Origin: Klebsormidium nitens
Taxonomy: Eukaryota > Streptophyta > Klebsormidiophyceae > Klebsormidiales > Klebsormidiaceae
Direction: 5' to 3'
NCBI GenBank assembly: GCA_000708835.1
Contig: DF236984.1
Span: 142,904-206,903, forward strand
DNA: 64,000 bases
A program made the position numbers and the translations under genes. The notes below the pieces were generated by a model that was not told the DNA's origin, did not search any database, and saw only the letters and a program-made list of their open reading frames with translations. Each line of letters begins with the position of its first letter. Positions within the stretch are counted from its first letter, which is position 1. Positions 25,501 through 37,800 of the stretch are shown one piece after another.

Positions 25501-28500
25501 TCAAAAGGGGCGACTGCCGTTCCTGGATAGCATCATTGGCAGGTCTCTGAGAACTTTTGATGAGCAGTATCAGCAGCTTGAGCAGTAAGCTTACCCTTAT
25601 TCCCGACAGCATTACATGCTCGTTGCGGGGACAGCTCTCGTCGACACGTTACCCCGGTTGTTTGGTGGCGTCCCGGAGCCCTTTGATCAGAGGTCGGGGC
25701 TGCCTCTGTTTGTGTAACGATTCATCGGCCCGGCCCACTCACGGTTGGCCGACTAGACGCCAAGCTGGCTAATGTGCATTGAAAGAGCGAGCTTTGGGAC
25801 ACCGTGTGCTTTCCACGTTGGCGCCCAAACGTCAGGTGTGCATATACCTGCAGCAGTTATGAAGACCACTATTGCTGGCCTTTCTGGCCATGATTCATTT
25901 CTTGGGGCCTTCCGACGCTGCCTTCTCGAAAAGCTTGGTAGGACCACACCTTGAAAAGCCTGCCTGACATTGCACATTCTGCAGTAGCAGGGATTGATCG
26001 AGTGGCTTTCTAAATCGTGACCCAACCGTCAATTCAGATGCTCAACTCGTCCAGTCTGTAAGCCCTTCTCTTCGCCCCTTTGCCATCAGTATATCTGAAT
26101 GACTCATCAAATCACGTTGCCTTCTCTTGTGCTATGTGTATCCACAGAGCCGCTGGCGAAAGTCCCCTAACAAGGTCTTCGAGGCCAAGCGCAGCTACAG
26201 AATTGGTTGACGTCACGTGTACTGTTTTGTCTCTCACCGCGATTTCTTTGGCTGAATTCCAGTATATGGGGCAAGGATCTTGTTATTGTTCACGTCCTTT
26301 TTCGAGTAAAGAGGCGGTCACTCTTATGCTTGCACGATCAACCATTATAAGAACGGGTTGTTCGATTCGCATTCTCCAATGCCACTTGCGTTCGATCGGC
26401 ATCGACTTCTTAGCGTTCTTCACGTGCATTTGCACATGCGGCGTGTCTGTCTGCACAGCGAGGCGTGTCTATCTGCAAAGTGAGGCGTTTTGTCCGAAGT
26501 CAAGCTTCCAAGGAGACGCTTTAGATCGGAGAAGCAAGTAATTGTGCATCACATTGATGACGGGATGAAGGGCTTTCCTGTTGTTTTGAACTCATTGAGA
26601 GGCAATGAGGACGTCAAATGAACAGACCTTTTGGCCATTTTCCAGTTCAGCAATCCAGATGCCTCCCTTGCGCACCTCCTTTCTCTCCTGGTAAGCTTCG
26701 GGTTTTAACCGGGTGCGATCTTTTCAATGATGACTTTTCAGTAAGCTCTGAGGAGACGCATGTGACATACAAATAGATGCTAGCATTGGTGGGCGCCGAA
26801 AACCTGGAATCTCTCGTAAAAGGAAATTGTGATGTTTGCATATTGCAACTGCAGTAATATTCTGTAGGAAAGTGAGGAGGCGTCACTTTCTCCCACTTAT
26901 ATGTTGTGCTGTCCAGTCGTCTTGTTTATGAGGGTTCTAAGCGCACGGTTGTACGTCCACATCTCCCGTTTCATATTTTGGGTCCGGACTTGTTCTACAG
27001 GTTCAAAGTTCCAAGGGGCAATTGCGCGGTACTCGATGATTGTAGCAGGAAAGGCAGGAAGAAAATGACGTGGCACCTATAGCCAGGAATCGATCGTCTC
27101 GTTCTTTCAGATGCTTTCAAAACCTGAAAGATTTTCAGCATTGGCTATTTTAATGTGTCGACCGGACATTTTTATTGCCCTGCCAGATGCTGAAGGCTGT
27201 GCCTTGAAGCTGTTGTCACATGCTGGTGGCCCGTATTTTGGCAAGGGTATTGGAGCTACCTCGCTCTAGTCAACATGCAGTGTTTGCACCGGGTCGGCTT
27301 TGGTGGATCTTTAATGAAGGAGTCTATTTCGGCGTATTCTTGAGTCGGAAGATCCGTGGTCCTTGTGACGCTTTTTTTTCCCGATCGCAACCCCATTTAT
27401 CCTTGAATCAAGCGGCTATGTCCCCCAATTTCCATAGTTCCCTTCCGTAAATGGAACGGAATAAAAATGCTAAAGCTTTGTTTATCGGGCCTTGAATCTG
27501 ATGCGTGGTACTTGCTAGATCCTTCATGCGCTCCTTGACAAAACAAGTATTTCAACTTCAGAAATTCAGCTCTAGCAATTTCCTACACCCCTTTCGAAGC
27601 CGCTATTTGACGGCGCACGCCTATCCAGACGGTCGGAAGGCAATCCCAGGAACTGTCAAGCGTACGAAGTCAAGTGTAATCAACAAGACCGTCTGCCTCT
27701 CTTCTCAAGACGTGCTTCTTTCTTTCGCAGGTAGAGGAAGAAGCTCCCGCCGCCACGACACCGGTGCCCCCAAAGCCGGCCCAAAACATGGTTAAGCCAC
27801 CCGTTAGCGATGCACGAAAACCTAAACCCAACACCAAGCCAGCGGAACCAGCCAAGACATCTTCTGACGAAAAGCCGGCTTTTGAAGGAGCACAGCCCAG
27901 TCCACGGAAAGCTCAGCGGATTCCGCGGCCCACTGAAAGCATCTCTTCGGACGGAATCCGGCCGGAATCTGACGAGAAGGCGGAGTCCCCGGAAAAGGTG
28001 GAGGAGATGCAAGCGGAAGGGCAGGCTGTGGGTTCGATGTCGAAGGGGCCGGAGCAGGCGGAGGAAGGGGCTTCGTTATCGAAGTCGAAAGAGGGGGCTG
28101 CGCAGGAAACGGAAGAGAACCGGCCGGCAGTTCGGGAGAAGCCAGCACCTAAAGAATCGTTTCCGTCAGTCAGCGCAGAGAAGGAGGTAACGCCAGAAGA
28201 GATTCCTCCCGCCTCGAAGAGTTCCGCAGCGGAATCAGGGCGGAAAGAGGAAGCGGAGCGCGAGAAAGAGGCGGGCAACCGGCTGTTCAAAGCCAGGGAC
28301 GTCGCCGGCGCTCTGAAGCACTACTCCCGAGCGATCGAGCTCCAACCGGGCAACGCGGCTTTCTACGGCAACCGGGCGATGTGCTATCTGCAGCTGAAAG
28401 AGTACGAGAAAGTGGTCAAGGACTCCTCCCGGGCACTGGAATTGGACCCGGGATATACGAAGGCGTACTACCGCCGGGCGCTGGCGAGGAAGGGCCTGGG

Positions 28501-31500
28501 GCAGTATGAAGCGGCGCTGGAGGATCTGAAGTTCGTGCAAGAGAAGCTGCCCAAAGACAAGCAGGTGAGGAGCAACCTTTGCTGCGAACTGCACTCTTCC
28601 TTTGGAGTACCTGCGAGTTCCGGGGCGCCTCGGGTGCGACCGTTGAAACTCTGACGAAGTTTGTAAAGGCTTAACGTGGACTTCCCAGCATTCAAAAGGA
28701 TTATTTGAGCCTAAGTTTGCCCTTTTGAGTTGCCATGGCGGCAATCTAGCAAGGAGGAGGTCAATCAGCTGGCAGTCGAGCATCGAGTTGCAGATCTGGC
28801 TGCACCGAGAACACTGTCACATGACGAACGGTGAATGAGAATGTTGACACAATTGAGTACTGAGCACGGCTTTGTTTCTTGCTTGGGTTGATCCAAAGAA
28901 GCCAGCAGCTACTTGACTCCTCCTACTCACGACTTCCTCAGCGAAACACTGGCTTCCAGCCGTTTCAGTCACATCCCGCAGATGTTTCGTCTTCGGCCTA
29001 AGCCCGAGACTTTTGAGAGTTCTCAACCCGGTATCGATTTTCCCAAAACACCTTCGCCTAAGTCTTTTGCTATTACATGCCCCAATGAAACGTTTTTGCA
29101 GGTGACGGAGGAGGTCCTCGCTATCACCGACCTCTACATGCGCCGCTTTGAGAACCTGACGTCAGCGCCCCCCGTGTCGTCACCGACTGCTCCGGCCAGC
29201 CGGGAAGCACCGGCAGGGGGCAATAACCCCCAAGGACGTAGCCCCCCGGCGCAAAAGACCACGGAGCCTTCGGTCCCGGCAAAGACGGTTTTGCCCACGT
29301 GGTTAAAAGAGCAGCTAGCGGAGCAAGTCAAGCAGGGGGCGCTGAAGAAGGACGAGACTAGCGGCGTTCCTGCCCCCCCAAAAAGTTCGTCGGAGAACGA
29401 GCCTCCCTCGGGGGGGGTGGCGAGAAACGTGGGGTCGCTGACGGACGAGGTGTTCGAAAGCAGGCCGTCCTTCTTCGAATCGAACGGCGGCAAGGCGCAG
29501 TTCAGTGCGGGGAGCTTCGACAAGAAGGCGGTGTCGCCCAAAACCTCCCCCCGGGGTGCTTTGAAGAAGCGGGCATCTCCCCGATCGGTCGTTACCACGG
29601 CAACGGAAGCGAAGACCCCCCCTAACGAGCCCGAAGAAGAAACACTGGCAGCTACCCCCCCGGAAAAGATTGCCAGAGTACGGGGGGTAGGATCGGTGGA
29701 TTCGAAACCGCCGAGTGCGAAACAGGGGGTGGAAACGGCTACTGCTCCCGCCAGCCTGGCAGGGAATGGTGCAAGCCGGGGGGTAGAAAACGGCGGACGC
29801 GTCGAAGCCGAGGAAGCCCGGCAAGGGGTGGCTGCATCTTCGACGCCGAAAGTTGAAAGGGAGAGTGCGGAAGGGAAGGCTCTGCCAGCGAAGCCGCGAA
29901 GCGCTTTGGAGTTCGAGCGGGCGTGCGCAAGCTTGGGCAAGCCGGAGAGAATAGCTGCCTACCTGCAGGTAAGGTCCGTTCTATCTTTAGACTTGAGGCC
30001 AGGGAGGGTCTGGCTGATGCGCTTTGGAGATTGATTGGTGCTTTAAGGATTAGTCACGCCGTATAGGCCGAGTCTTTGATTACTTAGGGCTGGGTAAAAC
30101 CTGGATTGCTTGCCGCGAGAACCGGCCCGGTGTTCAGGTGCCAAGGAAAGCTTCAAGTTTAGTACGTCATATGTTGACCGTTCTGTTTGAAAGTGTCGCC
30201 GAAACCATTCTGAGACACGGGCGGGTTCGAAAACCCTTGAAGTGCCCGGCAACCTTGCCTTGAGCAGCTACGGATATGCCGACCCCTCAGACCCATACAC
30301 GCTTGCAATAGGGCTTTTCCATAACCCGAACACGGACACTCGGTTCTGCCTCTTCTCTCCCCCCCCCCGGGTTGTTGCGGAAGGCGTTTTGCCCGTTGAC
30401 GCTGCAAAGATGCAAGCGCTTTTTCCAGCCTACCCAAATCTCTTTTTACTTCGTTGCAATACCGGAACCCGCTCTATATGGCAGTGCCCGTCTGCTCGAC
30501 TTTTGGTTTCACTGCTTTCAGTATGTCTGCAGTCTGTCGTTCCAACACTCCCGCCAGGATTGAGAGCTAACCGAATCGGACCCACCCGATCTCAAAACTC
30601 ATTCAGAGGACTCGTCGAAAATCGAAGATGAAAGATCTGTTTGAGCACTGATTCCATTGTGACCTTTCCATGCAGATCGTGGGTCCTGCCAGCTACCCCT
30701 CCATCATCAAAGAGAACTTGAGCGCTGTTCTTATGACCCATATCGGCAGTGCCCTGTCGGCACTCCCGGCCAAGACGTCCGCTGACGTCATGAGCGGGCT
30801 CGCTGACGTCAGCCGCTTCAAGCTGGTCTGGATGCTGCTCCCGCCCGCAACCAAGAAAAGTGAGAGTTCCTGCTTTCCAAATTGAACCATTGTCTTTTCT
30901 GTGATTCTTCTTCTAACACTTCGCGCTTGATCTGCTCATTTCCCTTGGCGTCTTCTAAGTTTTTTCTGTTCCGCTTGTGTTTCTTCCGTCTTCGAGCGTC
31001 CTCGCTTATGGTTTGCACTTTCTTCTCTTCTCATTCGCTGCATGCTCTCAACTCTTGTTTTCCTGATCCTTGGTGTCTAGTGAGGCATTTGAGAGGGCAC
31101 TTCTGTGCTCCAGCCGCCAGAAGCGTACGCACCGGATCTCAGCCATTTTTAGTTGTCGAACCCGAAGCTGTAGGCCCTGCACGAATGAATCGTCCCTCGT
31201 TGCCTGCCGCCGCTAGAACCGACAGCTTCGCATTCTCCTCGTCTCTGGAGATCGGACCGTCAGTACCGTGTTTGTTTTGGACTTTCTTTCAAGAATCTTC
31301 TCAGGAGAAGGCAAGGAAGGACGTCTCACGAGAAACCAGGGAAGAACATTTTAATCGACAATTATGAGTCACTGGCCATATCGGAAGGTCCGCTTTCTTC
31401 CTCTACCTGGCTCTACCTGGGTGGCCCACAATCAGAATTCAAACGGTCGGGTTTTTGTTTTTAAAAACATTTTTTTTATTGAATTCAAGTTTCGCTTTCC

Positions 31501-31612
31501 AAGTCATTTCCACTTTTTTCCATGTGCAGATTACGCTGCAGCGCTGACGAGGGGACGAACGGAAGACGTGTCTCCGGAGCTTCAGCAAAAAGTGGAGAGA
31601 GTGTATCGGTAA
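16600..31612 (+). CDS. SPAG1/RPAP3-type TPR co-chaperone
   Basis: Twelve exons: 16600-16700, 17480-17641, 18160-18307, 18771-18929, 19517-19720, 20232-20402, 20686-21561, 22155-22274, 27731-28564, 29102-29968, 30676-30859 and 31530-31612. All have GT-AG borders and continuous phase, giving 1302 residues. A conserved YYQKWDK segment lies near residue 180. Three TPR clamp domains follow, at about 245-345 (ANREREKGNELFK...FCNRAAAHLKLKQY), 512-607 (EEWREKGNVLYKRGDV...LSNRAMCRNRFGRF) and 820-925 (AGNRLFKARDV...YGNRAMCYLQLKEY). Acidic, Pro-rich linkers separate them. An RPAP3_C domain closes the protein from about 1190 (EFERACASLGKPERIAAYLQ to VSRFKLVWMLLP). Three clamps plus RPAP3_C match animal SPAG1 rather than the two-clamp RPAP3. 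Such proteins bind HSP90/HSP70 tails and R2TP (RUVBL1/2-PIH) and act in RNA polymerase II, snoRNP and dynein-arm assembly in the cytoplasm. One intron, 22275-27730, is 5456 bp long. Confidence 0.88.
22275..27730 (+). repeat. 5.5-kb intron with ~300-bp decayed tandem repeats
   Basis: This is the outsized intron of the SPAG1-like gene. About six diverged copies of a ~300-bp unit lie between roughly 23340 and 25020. The anchor motif (GGTACCGGCTCTC then GGCAATG then AGATGGC.ACGTGGCCA) recurs near 23640, 23941, 24238, 24540 and 24842, with a weaker copy near 23345. A second motif, GTCACGTCGCCTGTGCTGAC, recurs near 23500, 24097 and 24698 and more weakly elsewhere. No open frame with a domain was found, so it does not look like a coding transposon. 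The rest of the intron (25020-27730) shows nothing recognisable. Confidence 0.6.
24975..24996 (+). repeat. Interstitial plant-type telomere repeat
   Basis: GGTTTAGGGTTTAGGGTTTAGG is about three copies of TTTAGGG, the telomere repeat of Arabidopsis and most streptophytes. It sits at the end of the ~300-bp repeat array inside the SPAG1-like intron, so it is an interstitial copy (telo-box) and not a chromosome end. Confidence 0.85.
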
Positions 31613-34600
31613 CAAGAACCGGCAGTATTGGAATGCCGACAGGAAATGCTAGGCCAGGCCGTGTGTAGCGGTTTCTAAGAAGGTTCCGAGAGGACCAAAG
31701 ACGTTAGTTGATATCATTGACAAAAGAGAGTCCTTTGTTATATTGGAGAAAACGATCAGGCCATTATTTCTGATTGAATGTCAGCGGGCGCGGCTGATGT
31801 GCAAGGGATATGAACCACTGGGACTCACAGGCCATCACACTTTCAGCGACTGTCAATTGCACAATAAGACTAAAAACTTCTGTTCTTTCAGCGATGAGCC
31901 GCGTCAGAATGCTGTCACCGTTTGCCCAAAGACGCATCTTCTCAGCTTCTCAGCTTGCATGCTCCTTCAAGACCGCCCCGGGGGTTGTAATGAGATTGGA
32001 TCGTCACCGTACTGCATGACGGAACAGCTCCAGGACATACAGCCATACTCACTTCGGCACGCCCAATCGTTAATCGACGGCACTGTCGTTCAGTGGGTAT
32101 AAAGCTTGCGCCGGGCTTTAAGCATAGCTTGATATGTAAAGCCCGGCCGCATAGAGGAATCACGGCTTTGGGCGATTATTTGAACTTTGAAAGATCCGTG
32201 TCTGCCACATTGCGTGGTCCACTTTATACGTGTCGATCATGGCATTCAAAGCCAAGGAGTGAAGCAGCCTTCCGGCACGCCGCCATCATTGCTGACAATT
32301 AGTTCCGAAGTTCAAGTTTGCCATCGCGCGCGGAGCAAAGTGTTGCAAGTTTCTAGCTTTCAACGCGGAACCAGCGTGCGCGCACGGTGGTCGTATCTTT
32401 GGGATTGTGTATATGCCTCCGGCGACCGGCGCCAATCTCAGAACCCTACAATCTAGCTAGATATGACCGTAGCGAAAGCTTAGGTTGGAACAGGTGTGCA
32501 TCTCGATCATGGCGCGACAGTTCAGGAATAGCAAGCTCAAGGAATCATTAGTAAGCTCCATCACTATAAACACTGAAAACCTAACCAACTAACCCACAAA
32601 ATCACCCGCTCCGTACCCGAACCCACCCTAACCCCTAAACGAACCCCACCCGTCCCAGGCTGGTATTATCTTACTATTCCTGAAGTGTTTTTTCTTTCAA
32701 TTCTGCATTGCAGACTCCAGAGTTTTTGCCGGTTTCAAGTTTTCAGTAAACTTTACCGGCCTCTGATGGCTGTTGCAGTGTGCACTGTCAGACTTGGAAG
32801 CGTTCCTAGCGACTAGCGTGTAGTACTATTCACCGAGTCAAGCGTGTTTCTGACGGTAGCGTGTTCAACGCAGCAAGAGCGGCGCGATTGGTCGCACAAC
32901 GCAAATACGTGGCCATGCAGGGAATTGTACGGAATTGTTCCTAGGGGGTTCCCACAGCCGCAGGGTTCAGGCCGCACTGTACGGCTGTCCCAACACTCGC
33001 GTATCCAGTCGACACTGCGAACGCTGGGGATCGTCTGCCCTGCATGAAGCATGAGGCGCATGCGAGGAAAGAGCATCATGCAAAAAGATCAAAAAGTTCT
33101 GCCAGTCTGCTGGCATGATTGGCTGCCGACTCCGACAGCGGCCTGGCAATATGGGGTCCTTCATGAAGAACGGCCAAAGTCTGTCCTGAGCTTCGGCAGC
33201 TCTTCTGTCTAATCAGTTGTCTGCGGATTCTCTGCGCATTCTCAGGTGTCACGGATGTCCCTCTAGAGCATCTTTCAGCAAGTCCATCTGCTGCAGGGGA
33301 AAGTGGGGCTGTGCAGGGGAACCCCTTATTGGAACCGCTGCTTACCTGTGGCTCACCACAGTCGAGGAGTTGCAGCATATGATATCGTCCATGGCCCCGT
33401 CCATGGCCTAAATCTGGGTCCTTCTGGTTGGTCATTTTCTGAAGTTTGTGCCTTCTTGATCATACAGTATTTGGGAAACGATGCAACTTTGAAAGACTTC
33501 GCTTGCTTGCTTGGTAGGTTAGGTCAACAGGAATCAGATTGTTTGCTAAAGAAATAGAAGGAAAATGTCATTCTAGGGGTGTCCTGCCGGTGCCAATATT
33601 GGTTAGGGTTGCGATGCCGATAATCAAGAATCGTATCTCGGCAGCTTCAGATTGGTTTGCGCAACAATGTAGAGTTGCATTGTAGCCTTGTGGATGGCAT
33701 TGCAGGCTTGCGTCCTGAGGCCCCAAAGACTTTGGCTTCGACTTGTGGACTTGATCACTGGCAAGTGATGATCAGGAAGATTCAGCTACACTCAAACTGA
33801 TGGTACGCTGGTGTTGGGACTCGACAACGACACGTTGTTTATGATTCTTGCAATTGTGGTGACTCATCATGCACCTGTGCTTTTGGTCGCAGGATACTCA
33901 CAGCATACAACAGCCTAGCTGTGCTTAAAGGATTGGCAGCTAGACGTCTATATTAATACAACGTCAGAAGCTGCTCTTGCTTGCGGAGGCATTTGGGTGG
34001 GAGGTGGCATTTGTTTGATTCACAAAGAGGTGAGCTCGGATTTGTGAGGTAGATTCTGAGGATGAAGGAGTCTCATACTTCTCAATTTCATGTTGACTAA
34101 GCCTCGTTGAGGAAAGGTTCCGTAGCTGTATTGTTGTCCAAAAGCTTGTCGATGTTTGATGCAATCAAGGTGGTGTCCCCCCAGTCATGTGGATGGCGCG
34201 GCGATTTCCTGGGCCCCAACCAGTCCCTGTTTCTTGGCTAGCTTGTTCACTTTGTGGATGGCACTCCTGTCAAAGGCACCCCCTACTTTGCAGGGTCTCT
34301 CTCACATGTCATGGCGTTTCACTGATTGCACGGACTTTGCCTTCATCTAGCTAGCCATGCAACCCCGGAAGATGCCTAGCCGGAAACTAAAGTTCTCATC
34401 AGGATCAACAGCTCTAGTTTCAACTTGTGCCACTGGCTGGCTGGCTGTCTGCACATCTCAGAAGTTCTCATTAACTTTTCTTTTTTTGGCCTTGAACCAA
34501 GGGGTGTGCTGCTTTCAAGGGAGTCTGGGCAAATTGGGTCAGGAATATTTCTTGGAACTGCTGCAGATAAGCCAAGAACCTGGCAGGTCGATCGCCTTTA

Positions 34601-34860
34601 CAATCAATAGGAGCCTAAACTGAAATTGAAGTCTGACATCCACCTGCAATTGATATGCTGTGCACCATTGATATTGTGACACAAAGCTAACTCATAGTCT
34701 GATTAGAATTATAGGCCTTGGTCAGAAATGTAAGTGGAAAATTCCGGGGACTCTAGGGGATTTTCTATGTGTGTTCGAATCCTCAAATTCTTGGTCACCT
34801 TCAAGTTATTGATGCCCTGAATTGGCTCTTAAACAGGTACAAACCAGTGACCTTTCAAAC
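31613..34860. other. Intergenic region with possible retroelement debris
   Basis: 3.2 kb without a recognisable intact gene. It contains the 3' flank of the SPAG1-like gene and the 5' flank of the LRR gene. Around 33850-34060 the plus strand reads, across stop codons, pieces such as LCLKDWQLDV and LACGGIWVGGG. These recall the linker and RNase H start of some retroelement polyproteins. The match is short and from memory, so this is only a suspicion of a decayed element. Confidence 0.25.
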
Positions 34861-37800
34861 ATGATGGAGGCGCTATGGACAATGTTCGCAGTCCTATTTA
34901 TCTTGGTGGGCCTATTTGAGGGGAGTTCCTGTCTTACGATGGACCAGGTAGCTAGCCTCGTTCCTGGAGGCTTGGACGCTACGACTGCGCTCAACCTCAG
35001 CTTCCACGGTCTGACCGGGCCCATACCCCCCCAACTAGGTTCCCTGAAAAACCTTCAGCTCTTGGACCTCTCGAACAACCAGCTCTCCGGCCCAATCCCC
35101 CCTGAACTGGGGAATCTGACAAATCTGCGGATCTTGTGGCTACACGTAAATGCCCTGTCGGGGCCCATTCCAGCAGCGCTTGGGGGGCTTGCTTCACTAA
35201 CCACGCTGGCGCTCTTCAACAACAGCCTCTCCGGAGATATTCCCCCCCAGCTGGGAGAGCTGCAGCGGCTCCAGTATTTGGGATTTGCGTCAAACGGGTT
35301 GTCGGGCGTGATTCCTGCGGCTCTGGGGGGTCTTGCCAGCTTGACCTACCTCGACTTAGGTAGAAACTCTCTCATGGGCGCCATTCCCCCCGAGCTTGGC
35401 AATCTAACCAACCTCGAGCACATGTATCTTTCCTCTAATTCCCTATCCGGCCGCATTCCCCCAACGCTTGGCAAACTCACCAAATTGGTCAACCTTTCCT
35501 TGACTGGTGACTACTTCCAGTCGGCCAGTACCAGTCTGAGTGGCCCCATACCCCCCCAATTGGGCGCCCTAGTCAACCTCCGTTCCTTGGGACTTAGCGG
35601 CAACTCGCTTAATGGTACGATTCCGCCAGAATTGGGCCTCTTGCGAAGTTTGGAATACCTGTGGCTGCAAATCAACTACTTATCTGGGGGTATACCGGAC
35701 GAGCTTGGTGGCCTTCAAAAGTTGCTCGTTCTCGACATCTCCAAGAACAGGCTGAGAGAGCCTATCGCCCCTGGCATCGGGCATTTTCTGGCACTGCAGG
35801 CTTTAGATCTGTCCAGCAACTACTTTAATGGACCTATCGGGGGGGGAATTGGAAACATCGTCAACCTTGAGCAGCTACGGATTGAGGGTTGCAACATTAC
35901 TGGGGCGATCCCCTCCAGTCTGGGAAAGCTTGTGAAACTAAGAGGGTTGATCTTGCGGTCAAATAGAGAACTCTCCGGACCTATCCCTGCGGAACTGGGC
36001 AACTTAAGATATCTGGAGAATTTGGATCTGGGGACTTGCAATCTAACGGGGACCATTCCGAGGGAGCTCGGTCGCTTTAGTCAACTGACCAGCTTGAGCC
36101 TCATGGAGAACCCGATGCTTTCGGGGCCAATCCCTGAAGAGTTTGCGGCGTCGCCTCGACTCTCTTATGTGCGCCTCAACGGGTGCAACTTGACCGGGTC
36201 GATACCGCAGTGGTTTGGGGAGTTATCCGGGCTAACCCTCTTAGACGTTTCCAACAACCGCCTTTCCGGGCCTATACCGCCCGTTCTCGGCAACCTAGTC
36301 AACCTAACCTCGCTCAGCCTTGCGAAAAACCGGCTGAGCGGTCCCATCCCCCCAGAGATATTCAAACTCGGCCAATTGACGACCTTGGAACTTGGCACCA
36401 ACAATCTTTCCGGCACTATTCCCCCCGGTCTTCGGTCCCTCACCAAGCTACAAACCCTGGCCCTGCAAGTCAATAGCCTCTCGGGGGTGATCCCTTCGTA
36501 CCTGGGCAATCTAACCGATCTACGAAAATTGACTCTGGGCGCCAACCGATTGACCGGAACGATACCTCCCGAGCTCGGACGCCTGACCCAGTTGGGCTAT
36601 ATGGACGTGTCCGACAACAGCTTATCGGGGGGGATCCCTTCGAGCCTGGGTAATCTAAGTGCGCTAGAATATCTGTGGCTGGCCGGCAACCAATTGACCG
36701 GCACGATACCTCCCGAGCTCGGACGCCTGACCGCACTCATGGTATTGAACTTATACAACAACAGCCTCGTGGGGCAGATCCCACCAGAGCTCGGCGGGAT
36801 TGTAGCGTCGGGGTCCTACCGTCGTAATCAACTTCGCCTATCCCTTAGTAACAACCAGCTGTCCGGGCCCATTCCCTCCCAGCTCTTTCCAAAAGGGGCC
36901 TCCTATGACATCTTCGACCTGTCCAACAACAGCTTTTCCGGCCCCATTCCGCCCGAGCTCTCCGATCTCAAATATCTGAGGGACCTAAACGTAGCCCATT
37001 GCAACCTGACCGGTCCCCTGCCACGGGGCCTTGGCGTCTTCGCAAGCATGATTTTGGAGATCGACGTGTCCCACAACCGCCTCTCCGGTCCCCTGCCGGA
37101 CGATTTGGGCGCCCTCAAACGGTGCGGCCGTTTTGACATCTCGAACAACAGCTTCTCGGGGCCTATTCCCACCAGCTACATGGATGGGACGCGCGATTCA
37201 AGCGGATGGCCGGTAACGGGGCTCGGCAACAAAGTCTTCCACGCCGCCTACAATCGTCTTTCCGGCCCTTTGCCCAGCAACGCATGCGCCTGGGACCTAG
37301 ATCTGTCCGGGAACGCTTTGTCGGGGCCCCTTCCCGCTGACCTCGCCACTTGCCTTGCCGCCCGGATGGACCTGAGTGGGAATATGTTCGCTGGCGTGCC
37401 GCCTAAGCCGATTACCTCACCTGAGGTGCTGGGGCTTGACTACCCCCTGCCGGGCTGGTTATCCACCCAGAATATGACCATTATCCGTATGGCTGTCAAC
37501 GATCCGCGGGTTTATTCTCTAGACCTGTCGCCACTTTCCGTCAAATGCAAGCTCGTTGAGATCGTTGGCCCCGCCCCCCAGTTGACCAACATCAAATTCT
37601 GGGACGCTTGCGCGTCCGGTTGCGCGATCAATCTCATTGGCACTGGTGCCAAACTGTCGCGGGAAACGAGGCGCGCAGCTTGCCTTGGCAGGATCTCGGT
37701 CTTTGTGGAGGGAGATGCTCCCAGTGTTGTTGTTCCGTACATCGGCTCCTTCTCGCTTATCCCTTCATATCCACCCTACCTGCAAAATGACCGGGGAACG

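Noticed and set aside
22275-27730. Hidden extra exons of the SPAG1-like gene in the large intron
   Set aside because: The flanking exons join in phase 0, and no intervening open segment with proper splice sites and TPR-linker character was found by eye.
29134-29940. 268-codon minus-strand open frame
   Set aside because: Antisense shadow of the SPAG1-like exon 29102-29968; low complexity with no domain.
34755-34790. GTTCGAATCC resembling a tRNA T-loop
   Set aside because: No T-stem pairing around it and no D or anticodon arm upstream.
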